From the NCBI GenBank assembly GCA_914767715.1, contig OU612073.1, forward strand, positions 1,550,001 through 1,614,000: a stretch of 64,000 nt of DNA, written 5' to 3'. This stretch comes from Membranipora membranacea (Eukaryota; Bryozoa; Gymnolaemata; Cheilostomatida; Membraniporidae). Below are positions 38,301 through 51,037 of the stretch, in pieces (the stretch's first letter is position 1; every line of letters starts with the position of its first letter). The translations under genes were made by a program, and so were the position numbers. The notes below the pieces were generated by a model. The model was not told the origin of the DNA and ran no database searches. It worked only from the letters and a program-made list of their open reading frames with translations.

Positions 38301-41300
38301 CATAATTTCCTTCTGCAAATACTCTTCTATGGTAGACAGGCATTTAGGAATCATTCAAAGATAAATTATCCATATGTAATGGCAAAACAAGTTGATATTT
38401 GACTTAACGGAGTATCGACCATGAAATTCTATCATTTATTTACTGAACCAATGAGTTTTATTATTCCTATTGAAATAACCAGCAAACTCCATTGTCCGTG
38501 GTCTAACAAAAATTATGCGTCGTGTCCCTAATGTCAATGAGGAGACAACTCACTATACACAAATGTGTAATTGTCGCCAATGATTTTACATTCCATTACA
38601 GAGTATAGATAAGGACCTACAGGGAGTTGTTGCAGCCTGCGTCAGGTTACTCGGTGCTTGGACTGCTGAGGAGACGGAAAGTCTTCAGTCTAAATATACA
38701 AAAGCTCTGCCTGACCTTATCAAAATATGGTATGTGTGTAAATTCGTTTAGTTATTAACAGATTATTATTAGTTTTGACATAGATTTACAATACCTCATT
38801 GCAAGGAACGACAGTAGATAAACTTGGGCTCAATCGTTTCCCCCTAAACCTTCAAGAAGTTCAGGTCTGAGTTTGCTTATTTCACTAATCTAGGAGAAGG
38901 TCTTATTCAACTTTTACACGGTTTGGGTTAAATTTTAGTGACAGCACAGTCAAATCAGGATGCTGTGCTTGTTATATTGGAAAGCAGATATACCAGATAT
39001 GAATATGTATTTCATGATCATAAATTTGTATTTTTTGTTACAGTTTTGACATGCTCAACGATATGGATTGTCTCAAGTTTCTCATACCTGGACTGAGTAA
39101 CCTGACTACGGATACTGAGGCTATTGTGGAGATCATTGTACAGAAGTTAGACCTCATGTGTCAGTATGTGGAACACTGCTGTACTCAACTATGTGATAAA
39201 AGAGTAAGTTAGTCAGCAAACACATGTCTTCGATAGTGACATGTATATATAACATTTAAGTGACTTAATCAGCAATTAAGATATATGTATATTGGTATTG
39301 GTAACTAAGTGTCAAAAACAATACAACAAAAACTAAAGGTATATATAAAAGTACATTAAATGTGATAATCAGATCATATTCAATCAAGGAGTTTAGTCTT
39401 CGATTCAATGAAATTAAGTGTTCGCATGATAAGTTAAAACTTTCTACTGTTATCAGCTCGAGAAAAAACTTTGAAGAAGAATCCTATTTCAATTACGTGG
39501 GCGGCTGTATTGGATTTTATGGCATTGAATGTTTGTTTCTTTCACATATTATTATGAATTATTTTACTATATTGTAGGATGAATATGAGCATATTCTAGT
39601 TAACACTTGTGTGGTGCTACTTAACTGTCTGATGATGCCCGAGATCAAACTAGAATTTACTTCTATACTAAATCTACTGGATACAACCACTAAACAGTCA
39701 CTCAGAATATGTAAGTTATTCAACATGGCTACATACTATTCAATGGCTTTGCACAAAATCCTTAAGCATCTGATTACAAACCAAATTTGAAAAGTTGATG
39801 TCCAGAACAAACTTTTTAAAACTGGCTAATCATCCCCATCAATTTCAAAACAATGATGCCATAAAAAGATGTTGGACAAACACACTTGATGAAAAAGTGT
39901 GAGTGCAAGCATATTTGCTAGAATTATTCTTCTATAATCAATATGAGTAAAACTCATTGAAGTTTAATCAGAGACTATAGATATCTATAGTCTCTGGTTT
40001 GATTGTAATTTACTTCAGCATTACGTGGCCCCTATTATGATATATCAAGCATCAAATAAGCTCTATAATATAATATAATATAATATAATATTCACAATCA
40101 TCAAACTTTTATCATTACAGTATCAGTGTGCACAAACGTAGATTGTAACCTGACAATAATAGCCTGTGGACTCGCATCTCTAAGAAAAGCATATGGTAGG
40201 TCTCAGTAACATGTTAATGTCAGGAGCTGTAAAGTTGTTATAAAATAATGCCAACATTTTACTAACTTAAATTGTATTAATGTAATCAAGTCAAAATCAA
40301 CTGCTATTATCCAATCACCTATGTGAGTCTAAAACAAGTTTGATCCAGATTGCCTGCGTCTGGGTTTGTTCCCCTTCCACCATAGACTTAATAATAAAAA
40401 AAAGTTTATTATCAAGTCTATGCTTTCCACCGATAAGCCACAGCCTATTTGCCTGCGGCTCATGAGTAAGGGGAAGCAATTCCGGATGCAGGCCAACTGG
40501 ACCAAACTTGGTTTACTATGAGACTAGTTATAAATAATGTACACGCAGCACTGATGTAAGAGCATGTTTTGCTAAAAAATTTAGGACTTTCTTATCCTTA
40601 ATCGTGGATCAACAGTTGATTAGCAATTAGAAAATCCTGATTCCAATTTGAATGCATGACCTTGACCTTTGTCAACGCATGTCATATCTCGTGTTTTGAA
40701 AGGGAAAGTGCAAATTCCCAAGTGACTCAGGTAAAACCTGACAGTTTTTGTTTCTCTTCTTTCAGAGTTAAACGAGAATAAACTTGACAGTGACACTGAG
40801 GATAAATACAAAGACTTTTACAGGTAATCTCATAATCTGTCAATCCTGTTGTTTTAATAAGCGTAATTATCTGTAGAAAATTGAGGATCATACATCTAAA
40901 TGACACATGACTGTATGGAAATTATATGTGTGATAATGCGAAAGGTCACCTGCCTGGCTTTAATATGTTTTTAAATCACTACTCAATACGAGATAGAAAG
41001 CAAACTGTCATATTTGAGCAATTATTGGAATTAGTACTTACGATCCACGGTATGTCAAATTTTCTCGAGCTGCTTTCAACATGTTCTCCAATCTAACAGC
41101 TTTGATGTACAGTGATGTAAACCATGTGACCTAACTAAACCTATCAGAGGATGATTTTTCCATAAGCTCACAGGTCACATTACAGATTTGTATTGTTTTG
41201 AATATTCCTATCCTCATTGTATCTTACAGGGAATCCATAGATTACGTTCTGTCAGTAACAGAGAAGACTAAAACAACAGGTGCTGTGTCATCCTCAGATA

Positions 41301-42305
41301 TACCTGAGATATGGCTCATGTGTGTTCAGGTATGTCACATGCATATTATAAACTAAGATCATAAAAGTTATTTGCCAGCATCTCGGTAATTTCAAAACTC
41401 TACTTACAGCAGATTGCAGCTTCATGTGTGAGGAGTTACTTCACGTAATACTTGGAACTTCCTTAAATAAAGATTCTGTTTGAGATCTCATTTTTGAAAC
41501 TGGATTCAGTTTATTCAACTACGCGATCCCATGGCATGTACAGTCAATGAAATCATGTAGTTGCATCCTCAAGTAATAGTTATCAGCGTTATTTTGCTTA
41601 CTACTTTTATCACCGCTCACTTCACATATTTTGTATGTGAAAATACTTTATTTTTCAGGTGCTCAATGAGCTGATGAAATATTCTGAGGCTATTAAATCA
41701 AAGCTGATCGAAGATGAGAATATACGTAACGCTCTCAGATTATTTGAGAAATACAGGTACTTTTAATTCAAATTTTTTTGTGAGCTCTGATGGTTCATTT
41801 CTGAGCATCACAATAAGGAACTAATAATTGCTGTCCAATACAATGATCATTTTAGTGGATAGATTTTCAAACATGTTGCATTGATTGCATTGAATAAATA
41901 CATGTTTTATTATTTGGCATAACGTATATAAACCTTTTGGACAAGTAGATTTGTCTCGAACATCTCTTATCTCTTATCACTAGAAAACACAAACAACAAT
42001 TGAACCCATGTGATATATGTGTTTTGCCAGTTACGGTATTTAATGTATAGCTACCAAGGAATGATACCATGTACATTATACGTTATATAATTGACTGTAA
42101 TAGCCATCCAAATTTTTATATTTATATGTTTATGGTGATAGCTGATGTTTTATTTTACAGTACGAATGTGGATGTTGTATTTGTACTAGAGAGACTATTA
42201 CTAACAATGGCTGATAAAGCTGGAACTAAAGATCTAATCACAAAAGTGAACAAAGCTAAATCTCGTCAGGGAGGGCAACTCAAAGCCAAGTCCAAGAGGA
42301 AGTGA
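35342..42305 (+). CDS. NCDN: Neurochondrin
   Basis: Neurochondrin is a cytoplasmic helical-repeat protein; in mammals it regulates neurite growth and receptor signalling. Exons: 35342-35942, 36312-36433, 36953-37158, 37617-37725, 38015-38197, 38602-38729, 39044-39203, 39578-39710, 40121-40195, 40766-40823, 41230-41329, 41659-41756, 42161-42305. The product has 705 residues (human 729); all junctions are GT-AG and in phase. Family landmarks are LLRSAKTDNEKLAGLLIV near the start, ALLLIHLCSIEVRMTLE mid-protein (human LLVNLACVEVRLALE) and VRLLGAWTAEETESL (human VRILGAWLAEETSSL). The C-terminal tail is strongly basic (KAKSKRK), which I do not recall in human NCDN. An in-frame upstream ATG at 35279 would add 21 residues; I chose 35342 because a splice acceptor lies between them. 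Poly(A) signal AATAAA is at 42514-42519. Confidence 0.92.
39962..40003. mobile_element. Short perfect palindrome (28 bp)
   Basis: The arm CAGAGACTATAGAT and its complement (39969-39996) lie between GTTTAAT and GTTTGAT (6 of 7 match) in an NCDN intron. Confidence 0.7.
40321..40527. mobile_element. Inverted-repeat element, about 207 bp
   Basis: The arms of about 55 bp carry AAGTTTG(A/G)TCCA and a TGCCTGC/GGCCTGC block and are inverted at the two ends, in an NCDN intron. The ends resemble 20038-20119. A short palindrome is inserted in its centre at 40381-40422. Confidence 0.6.
40374..40430. mobile_element. Short palindromic insertion (42 bp) nested in an older MITE
   Basis: The palindrome CATAGACTTAATAATAAA...TTTATTATCAAGTCTATG (40381-40422) is flanked by CTTCCAC and CTTTCCAC, a 7-bp duplication differing by one inserted T. 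It shares ATAGACTTAATA with the insertion at 44349. Confidence 0.65.
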
Positions 42306-42513
42306 AATTAATCTCAATCATACTTGTGGCTGCTCATGTGTGTAGTGCAATACCCATAATCAAACCAAGGATTAACTCCCTGATCAAACAATAATGCTTT
42401 TCCTATTTTGTGCTTGTATTTTGATGATTTTTATGCTTCCTTATGTTTCCCTTTTCAAAACTGGCATGCAGCAGTGATATTAATGATAACACAACTCACA
42501 GCATTTTTCATTG

Positions 42514-42519
42514 AATAAA
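42514..42519 (+). terminator. NCDN polyadenylation signal
   Basis: A canonical AATAAA about 210 bp after the NCDN stop codon. Confidence 0.6.
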
Positions 42520-42986
42520 ATTAATGATTCAATATGGTGCTACCTTGAGTCCTTGACTTTATTCCTAATATTTGTCGAATATGTTTGAAGCCCACAAAAT
42601 GAATAGCCGATAAATCCTCAGGTATCCCATTCTAAGCCCTGTATGCAAGGTAATTGAGGTTTTTGCAGTTTCCGGCCAATTATTACGTAAAGCATCATAC
42701 AGGAAAATTCCGGTCTTGAACTGCCAATTTTCTCAGTAGCGCCAGCTGTAACAATTGTTGCAAATGAAATTTCAGAAATCTCCAGTTCATTTTTGTTTTC
42801 AACGTGATGTAATGGTATACCTAGCTTCCGCACAAGAATTGTTAATTTTGTTTTAAAATTGTACGACTACCAGTCTACCACCTTATTATTGTCAGCGTAA
42901 TTAAATGCTTTTGCAAAAGAAGAATCATTCGACATTGGATTATCAATCCATATTTATGCATGAACAACTCTTTGGAAAGAGATGGT

Positions 42987-43002
42987 GGCCCTGAAAAGGG
43001 CC
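42987..43002 (-). terminator. Histone 3' stem-loop (H2B)
   Basis: GGCCCTTTTCAGGGCC on the minus strand, the binding site for SLBP that replaces a poly(A) tail. A purine-rich downstream element (CCAAAGAGTTGTTC) follows and would pair with U7 snRNA. Confidence 0.95.
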
Positions 43003-43027
43003 GTTGGGGTTTAGTTGTTGAATCAGT

Positions 43028-43396
43028 TTACTTGGAGCTGGTGTACTTGGTGACAGCCTTGGTTCCCTCAGATACAGCGTGCTTGGCAAGCTCTCCTGGG
43101 AGGATCAGTCTGACAGCAGTCTGGATCTCTCGGCTAGTGATGGTGGATCTCTTGTTGTAGTGAGCCAGTCTTGATGCCTCAGCTGCAATTCTCTCAAACA
43201 CATCATTGACAAAGCTGTTCATGATGCTCATGGCCTTGCTTGAGACTCCAGTATCAGGGTGCACCTGCTTGAGAACCTTGTAGATGTAGATTCCATAGCT
43301 CTCTTTCCTCTTCCTTTTCCTCTTCTTGTCTCCAGTTCTGGCTGCTTTAGCCTTTCCAGCCTTCTTGGCTCCTTTGCTGCTTACTTTGGGTGGCAT
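43028..43396 (-). CDS. Histone H2B
   Basis: This core histone of 122 residues dimerises with H2A in the nucleosome. There is no intron. A basic N-tail ([10 protein letters not shown]) is followed by the histone fold with [35 protein letters not shown] and the C-terminal helix ending [10 protein letters not shown]. The lysine that is ubiquitinated in animals (VTKYTSS) is present. It is transcribed away from H2A from a shared 352-bp spacer and ends in a histone stem-loop, so it is a replication-dependent gene. Confidence 0.98.
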   Translation of the reverse strand: MPPKVSSKGAKKAGKAKAARTGDKKRKRKRKESYGIYIYKVLKQVHPDTGVSSKAMSIMNSFVNDVFERIAAEASRLAHYNKRSTITSREIQTAVRLILPGELAKHAVSEGTKAVTKYTSSK

Positions 43397-43748
43397 GATA
43401 TGTATTCAAAAATACTGAATGATGACTTTGATAGTTGCTCTCTGAATTTATATGCATATGTATGCAAATGAAGTTGGTTGAGACTTTGTGCTGATTTGAT
43501 TGGCTATTTTTAATCCCCGCGCATTGACAAAGGGTTTGAATTTTCGCAGGCGGATTAGTGATATTTAATTGCTCGAGTCTTTGTAAGTTTTAGCGGGATG
43601 TTTGAATATGTTTGCATAGTACCGCTAAACAATAGTTTATGGTTGTTTCTTTGATTGGTCAATTTTCAACTTGTACAGCTAGTATAAAGAGCAAGAAATT
43701 TCAAAAATTATTATTCTGTTTCTACTAAGTAACAAAAACGCATTCAAC
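43397..43748. promoter_or_regulatory. Divergent H2B/H2A promoter
   Basis: A TATAAA at 43447-43452 (minus) faces H2B and another at 43683-43688 (plus) faces H2A. An octamer ATGCAAAT at 43462-43469 beside the H2B TATA is a classic H2B element. GATTGG (inverted CCAAT) boxes lie near 43498 and 43653. GCGGATTAGTGA at 43550-43561 recurs in the H3/H4 spacer. Confidence 0.8.
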
Positions 43749-44126
43749 ATGTCTGGAAGAGGAAAAGGGGGAAAGGCAAAGGGAAAGAGCAAAACTCGAT
43801 CATCGAGGGCTGGACTTCAGTTCCCAGTTGGACGTATTCACCGTCTGCTGAGGAAAGGAAACTATGCTGAGCGAGTTGGAGCTGGAGCACCAGTCTACTT
43901 GGCTGCTGTCATGGAGTACCTCGCTGCTGAGGTTCTCGAGTTGGCCGGTAACGCTGCTCGTGACAACAAGAAGACCAGGATCATCCCAAGACATCTCCAA
44001 CTTGCCATCAGGAATGACGAGGAGTTGAACAGACTTCTCAATGGTGTCACCATCGCACAGGGAGGTGTGCTGCCTAACATCCAGGCTGTTCTCCTGCCAA
44101 GCAAGACGAAGAAGGCTGCTGCATAA
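43749..44126 (+). CDS. Histone H2A
   Basis: A canonical H2A of 125 residues and no intron. It has the [13 protein letters not shown]-tail, the [17 protein letters not shown] segment, acidic-patch residues in NDEELNRLL and a short KTKKAAA tail. There is no SQ motif, so it is not H2A.X, and no H2A.Z features are seen. The stem-loop follows 33 nt after the stop codon. It pairs divergently with H2B. Confidence 0.98.
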   Translation: MSGRGKGGKAKGKSKTRSSRAGLQFPVGRIHRLLRKGNYAERVGAGAPVYLAAVMEYLAAEVLELAGNAARDNKKTRIIPRHLQLAIRNDEELNRLLNGVTIAQGGVLPNIQAVLLPSKTKKAAA

Positions 44127-44159
44127 ACTGGACCACTGATCTTCACACTCAAACCTAAC

Positions 44160-44175
44160 GGCCCTTTTCAGGGCC
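44160..44175 (+). terminator. Histone 3' stem-loop (H2A)
   Basis: GGCCCTTTTCAGGGCC followed by ACCAAAGACTTGTTC, the downstream element. Confidence 0.95.
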
Positions 44176-44341
44176 ACCATCTCTTACCAAAGACTTGTTC
44201 AAATGTTAGATCATGAAATTTCTAGATATTCGGAATAAAAATAATAGAATAAATGATTTGCAATTACAACAGTATAAATGTTCAAGCAAATGTGACTTCA
44301 GACGATTGTTTTCATTTTGAAACCATCAATTCTGTTGATTA

Positions 44342-44391
44342 GTACTACAAATAGACTTAATATACTTAGTATATTAATTCTATGGTACTAC
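44342..44391. mobile_element. Short palindromic insertion (36 bp) with 7-bp direct repeats
   Basis: The imperfect palindrome at 44349-44384 (AATAGACTTAATATACT...) lies between perfect GTACTAC repeats. Its left end is AA rather than CA. Confidence 0.7.
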
Positions 44392-45640
44392 ATCACTGGA
44401 TTTTTGGTTGCTTCCAATGATAGCTAACATGATAGAAATTTTGACGAGAAACCAAACTGTTAAATAGATCAGCAGTATAAATGCTTTACAATCATAAGTA
44501 TATATTTATGTTACCAAATATTAATGAGCCCTCTTTGGTCTGGCTACTAAATTGATAACAATAGTCAGTACAAAAATTGGTAAATTGTTGTTTGTGGCCT
44601 TGCCCCGAATATAGAAATAATTTTGAATAAGATCGATCTGAATATACATGATCAATGTCGCCTCCCCTCATTTTCAAAACCAGGGACTGAAATCTTATCA
44701 CCAGCCCCGCCTTTCGGCTGAACTGAAAGAGTGTTGGGTGTCTAAGTAATCCTATCATTGATATAAATATATCTCAGTGAATCCTATACGTGCTATCTGG
44801 TCCTCATACTAACAGAGATAATAGTATAAAATAGTTATACGTCCTTTCCAGTCAACGCTTGGTCCAGCTAACATTTATTCCAATCCCAAAAGACATCGAT
44901 TCACAAGCTAAGTTATGTTTAGAAATATAATATTAAAACATTCATCGCTAATGTTCACATTCTGCTCCATTGTAGTCATGTAGCTTTGAGTGTCATTAAA
45001 GCTTTTAAAACCCCTCCACTTCTTACCTGGGTTCATGGTATTATGTGTATAGTCTATGACCAACTCATTAAAATTATCAACATAATGCTAATGGTATAAA
45101 TCTATTTTAAAATCTACTGGTCCCAATTTCTGTTGTAGGTGTTGGGATCTTGGGCATGACTAGCTGACATTTAAAAAGATGGTCATACCATTCTGATTAT
45201 GATTATATTTGCCTAGCTAATTTGTCTAATCCATTCTATCACTAGGCTGTTACAATATCTAAGTTTATTCATCATAAGTCATCATAGAGTTGCCTCTAAG
45301 GGAACACAACAAGCAAATTTCTATCCAAGCCAACTCATAGATGCAGTTTTGAATTATTTCCAAACCTAATTAAGCTTCTCCCAAATTGTGCAATTATTCT
45401 TATTCATTCTAGCAATTGAGTGGACTGTATGTATGACCTGTACACATGAGCATCAACTTTTACACGCACAACAGTTGCCAGCATACTGCAACTAACAAAT
45501 TTTAAATAATCATCTATACTATGGATTTGTGGACCAATTATTGCTCAGCATAAATGAATAATTTGAAGCACACATTGTCACACCAAAACCATCATATCAT
45601 GATGCATAAATATTAAATGCATTGAACAACTCTTTGGTAG
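44392..45640. other. Spacer between the two histone pairs
   Basis: No gene or strong repeat is seen in this AT-rich spacer. No H1 gene is present here. Confidence 0.5.
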
Positions 45641-45648
45641 AGAGTGGT

Positions 45649-45664
45649 GGCCCTGAAAAGGGCC
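45649..45664 (-). terminator. Histone 3' stem-loop (H4)
   Basis: GGCCCTTTTCAGGGCC on the minus strand followed by CCAAAGAGTTGTTC. Confidence 0.95.
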
Positions 45665-45694
45665 GTTGGGTTTATTGGTCAAATGGTTTGGTGT

Positions 45695-46955
<1,261 letters not shown>

Positions 46956-46985
46956 GACTACCTGTACTTGACCAACAAACCCAAC

Positions 46986-47001
46986 GGCCCTTTTCAGGGC
47001 C
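46986..47001 (+). terminator. Histone 3' stem-loop (H3)
   Basis: GGCCCTTTTCAGGGCC followed by AAAAGAGTTGTTC. Confidence 0.95.
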
Positions 47002-47339
47002 ACCAAAACCTACAAAAGAGTTGTTCCTTTCTGCTGCTAAGCAGTAATTTATAATAATATTGAGATTAGTTATCAAATAAGACACTTCTATCTATGATAT
47101 TAAAATATGGCCATAATTCAATAGGTGTAGGTGAACCTGTTGCCTCGATTGGTTGATGATTTGTTTTGTTTTACGTGTCCTAAAGCAAGGAAAGTCTGAG
47201 CATATGTATCCATATTCCCAAATCTGAATGTTATATATGTAGAAGAATAAAACTTCAAATGACGATAGGGTCATGCAAAAAATAACCCTTTGCTTAGTTA
47301 TGTGGATGTCCAAGTGATTTTAAAATAATGGCCATTCAA

Positions 47340-47581
47340 GGGGTCCTAAATTAAAAACAGCCAAAATCGCAATCTGATCTACTCACCTGCTAGGGGTCTT
47401 GCTTTTAGATCACTCACTCATTGATGGAACTATATACCATTGTATATACACTCTGAGTGAGCGATCTGGGAACGATTTTGTGTAATTGAAACACTAAGTG
47501 AATGGTAATTTTTGTGCGAACTGCGATGTGATAGTGATAATTTGCTTTAGTCAAGCATCGTTCTTTCTAATTGAAAGACCC
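47340..47581 (-). mobile_element. MITE copy B (same family as 14430-14670)
   Basis: It is reversed relative to copy A. It shares GTCTTTCAATTAGAA, AACGATGCTT, TATCACTATCAC and GATCGCTCACTCA. The ends are inverted repeats GGGGTCCTAAATT and ATTGAAAGACCC. Confidence 0.7.
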
Positions 47582-48237
47582 TCCTGAATCATACATGAGA
47601 GCTTAGCTAGCATACATATTTACTTATTAGAAAAACAGTGATACATGTGATACATGTAAAATGTAAGCTATCAAATCAATGCTTTTATCAAAATATCCTT
47701 TCCTGACCTTTTGACGTAGGAATTATAATGTTCTTTAATATTATAGTACTAATTATTTACAAAACTGCAATTTTGAACCAGAAAGGCAGATTTTTATCAA
47801 AACAATAATTGTTACAAGTGCTTCCGCACTATTGCCCAAATATTTCAGATTGTCAAGCATTTCACAAACGCGCAAACGTTTTATCACAGGCACCCATCCT
47901 GCCCTTTGCACTACCACATAAATAGTTTTTATTGACCCATAAAACGGTTTAAGTTTGTGCAGAATAAACAGTGCCAAAACATACCTCACCTTCCAAAAGA
48001 GGTTCCCATCCATGCTTTAGGCCCTAGCATTTTTTTTAAAAAAACCCGGCATGCGAATGCTCAAACTTTGTCCAGTATGCTCGTAGTGATGTTACATTTA
48101 CTTGTATGTAGAGGTATCAATTGAAAATTTCAAGGTGTACCTGGTCTAAGAAATGGTACAAATCTGCATTAGTGGCTACAATGGTAGCAATACTGTGGGA
48201 AGTTTGTAAGGCCAGTCTTGAAATTAAATTATCTTTT

Positions 48238-48281
48238 GTGACAGCAATGAACTCCCTCTTCAGGGAGTTCATTGGTGACAG
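48238..48281. mobile_element. Short perfect-arm palindrome (30 bp), CAATGAACT type
   Basis: The arm CAATGAACTCCCT, a 4-nt loop and its complement (48245-48274) lie between perfect GTGACAG repeats. Confidence 0.88.
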
Positions 48282-48435
48282 TGAGATGAATTGTTAAAAT
48301 CAAGAAATTTACAGATTTATACTAAATTGATTTATTAAAACTTATCAACTTTGGAAATGCGCCCCCTCCATTTATGGAAATAGATTTAGATCCTATTATT
48401 TCTGCCAAATGTAAGACAAAAGACCGGCATCAAGC

Positions 48436-48479
48436 ATAATATCACAGAGTAAGGATATATCCTTACTCTGTGATAATAT
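48436..48479. mobile_element. Short perfect palindrome (30 bp), copy 2 of 19517-19546
   Basis: Identical in sequence to the palindrome in the SIN1 intron, here at 48443-48472 between perfect ATAATAT repeats. Confidence 0.88.
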
Positions 48480-48487
48480 GCTGGGTG

Positions 48488-48526
48488 CTCTCAGCAATGA
48501 ACTTCCTCTCAGTTCATTGCTCTCAG
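48488..48526. mobile_element. Short palindromic insertion (25 bp), CAATGAACT type
   Basis: CAATGAACT...AGTTCATTG (48495-48519) lies between perfect CTCTCAG repeats, 22 bp from the previous insertion. Confidence 0.85.
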
Positions 48527-49019
48527 ACTGGGGCAAGAAGAGAATGCGAGCACCAGAGGAAACCTGCCCAAGTTATGATATAAATGCTTATCACCATACA
48601 AATCACATAGCATCTTGTAAAATCTTATTTAAAATTATAATCATTTCATTTAATGTTGTGCTTTTTGAGTCAAGATGAAGGAACATTAAAAGGAAAACAT
48701 AATCAAATCTCTGAAAAATAAATTATGCAATAATGCCTCTCATTTTGATATAAAATACTGGATATTGTATTAATAATTGAGGCATGTTGCTGTAGAAACA
48801 ACATTTTACTCAGAATTTGATAATCCTTTGTCATGTATTGGCTCAGTTACAACAAACTGTTCCAAGTTTTCTTCCAATCTTTACCCTGCTCATCTTCCTC
48901 ATTTTCTTTCTTTGGCTCTTCATGCTAAATGTTTCTCTTTTGAAATGGTGTTGTTGGCTAATGAGAAAGTACCTAGAAAACTTCCTCCCTCTGCTGCTTT
49001 GCTCAGAGTCCTACACCAA

Positions 49020-49700
49020 TACATATTCCAACTCGCTCAAACTCATGCCACCCCCCCCCCACCCACCCTAACCCAGGGCTCTCAACCACTCAGATTTAGC
49101 CCGAGTTACACAGGTTTTTGGGTTCAACTCAGGCAACTCAGGGGATTTTAGAATACTAGCTAAAAACTCAGATTTTGCCTCATATTTATCAAAGTTTGGG
49201 ACTTCCTCTTGGCGTAGCCTAGTTGTATGATTACAAAGAAACAATATTATGCTGTGATATATGAAATACATAAACCGAAAGAATTTTACAGTGATCCTAT
49301 ATCAAACCAGTATCATTCATATGCAGAGGCCTAAATGGCTCTCTAGGCTTTGGCGGCCTGACCCATTGAGGAGGCTAACACTAACAGACCTCTAAAACTC
49401 TAAGCTGTTTGTGCACAGGGCGTTTCACGCCTTTGAAATGCCACCTACAAGACGGTATCGGCAAAACTCAGGTTTTGGATCCTCCCAGGTTGAGAGCCCT
49501 GCCCTAACCCCTCGCACCCAGAACCTTTCCCACCCTCTCCCTCAAAATTTTGCTGACCTCCCACCCCCAAACTCTTACTAACCTTCCTAAAACCTTCGAA
49601 GATCTTGTCACCCGACCCCCAAATTCTAGTCACTCCAACCTCAGAACTCTGCCTTCCCTTTCCCTCAAACTCATGCCACACATTCCCCCACACTCATGCG
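49020..49700. repeat. C-rich degenerate tandem repeat interrupted by a hAT MITE
   Basis: Variants of a unit of about 22-26 bp resembling CTCAAACTCATGCCACCC run through 49020-49073 and 49502-49700. The 428-bp insertion at 49074-49501 splits the array. Confidence 0.6.
49066..49509. mobile_element. hAT-type MITE, 428 bp, 8-bp target duplication
   Basis: The element at 49074-49501 has perfect 14-bp TIRs CAGGGCTCTCAACC and is flanked by perfect 8-bp repeats CCCTAACC (49066-49073, 49502-49509). The CAGGG ends and 8-bp duplication are diagnostic of hAT elements. No transposase is inside. Confidence 0.92.
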
Positions 49701-49908
49701 ACTCCATTTTAGCATATACATCATAGCTCAGCTAGGCGCCCACCCTACTGAACACTTCCATTATCCTAAATATGTTCAGCCATTGTACACATATAGCTCT
49801 CAAAAGCCACTTTGATCAAGGAGTCACCCCAACTCCAGTGTAGCTGTGTTATACACACTCTCACAGCTCAGCTCAACTCAGCAATATAATATACACAGCG
49901 TAGAAGTA

Positions 49909-50110
49909 GGAGGTGACTCAGTTGGTAAGAGTGCCGGACTTCAGCACGAGTGCTGAAGGTCGTGGGTTCGAGTCCCTCTGCAGTCCACTGGCTTCTGGGG
50001 ATTGTTGGACCCCCAGGTGTGCTCTGACCTGCCTCAACCTGAGAGCAAACTGGCGCAGATATTGCGGCCTCGCCTATTTGGCCACCCATTCTCCAGGATG
50101 TGGTGAGTGA
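49909..50110 (+). repeat. tRNA-derived SINE
   Basis: The tRNA-like head (49909-49987) has A-box TGACTCAGTTGGTAAGAG and B-box GGGTTCGAGTCCC. The anticodon arm is elongated, and a body of about 120 bp follows. It is inserted in the degenerate CAGCTCAGC array. Confidence 0.65.
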
Positions 50111-50149
50111 TGGAACCTTGCAATTTGAACCAACATCTTTTTAATCCAA

Positions 50150-50900
50150 CAGCTTGGCGATAATAGAGAGCTCGATATGTAAACCCCAGCAATTTATTTG
50201 ACTCCTCAGCCATATAATAGCCTGGCTGTGCCATAAAATTGCCACAGCAAAGCAATATAATAGAGAGCTGAGCGATAAATAATGCCCAGCTCAGCGATTT
50301 ATAAGCACCGCTGAGCGATTATATTAGACACAGTTGAGATATTATGAAGCCCAGCTACAGCGTGTATATGCGTCCTACAAGGCTCAGACGAGGCCGTATA
50401 TAAACGTCCTACAAGGCTCAGATGCAGCAGGTAGAAGGCACATTTCAGCTTGTTTATTAGGCTCACTCGACTGTTATAAAAGGCTCAGTGATGCGTGTAT
50501 AATGCACACCACAGCTCGATAATAGACACACAATCAACTGAGCTAAGGTACATTATCACCCGATGAAAAGCACAATACCACCCGATAATAAGCACACTAC
50601 ACCCGATAATATCGGGAGCAAATCGGGAGCTTTCCCGATAATATGGGGTGCTATTGCGCCTATCTAGCAGCTTGGCCTGATTAATATGCATTAAATAAGC
50701 CAATGATATTCGCTGGACATCATGGACTGGATTTTACACAGTATTATTCACAGGGAAAGGGAGCGCTATTATACACTTGCAGGGATGCCAAGCAATGTTT
50801 TATTCACATGAACAGGGACGGCAGGGAGTGCTATTATACACACAAAGTCGCTTTAATGTGCACAGTAGAAGATGATTATATAAGCACCCATGTCACTCTA
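50150..50900. repeat. Degenerate array of GCTCAGCGATTATA-like units
   Basis: Loose repeats combining a CAGCTCAGCGAT-like core with TATAA and GCAC pieces recur every 20-30 bp, with a late sub-block of CCCGATAATA variants at 50560-50650. Traces continue left of the SINE (49860-49900). It has decayed too far for a clean unit. Confidence 0.45.
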
Positions 50901-50998
50901 ATAGGAACGCTACCACTTTTATATATTGAAAAGTGAAAACTAATACCATATTAAATTTAGTAGCTGTTCAAAGTCCCTAAAGATTCTACTTTTGGTAC

Positions 50999-51037
50999 AG
51001 CAGATCAAGGAGTTAGAGACTCCTTCCTTGCTCAGAT
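50999..51037. mobile_element. Probable short palindromic insertion (25 bp)
   Basis: CAAGGAGT...ACTCCTTCCTTG (51006-51030) is flanked by AGCAGAT and CTCAGAT (5 of 7 match). It is related to 12980-13004. Confidence 0.5.

Noticed and set aside
43800-44180. Minus-strand frame of 126 codons over the H2A gene
   Set aside because: A shadow of H2A codon bias; the plus strand is clearly the histone. The same applies to frames opposite H2B, H4 and H3.
48777-49151. 124-codon plus-strand frame rich in Pro and Thr
   Set aside because: It runs through the C-rich tandem array into the hAT MITE; there is no splice context or family motif.
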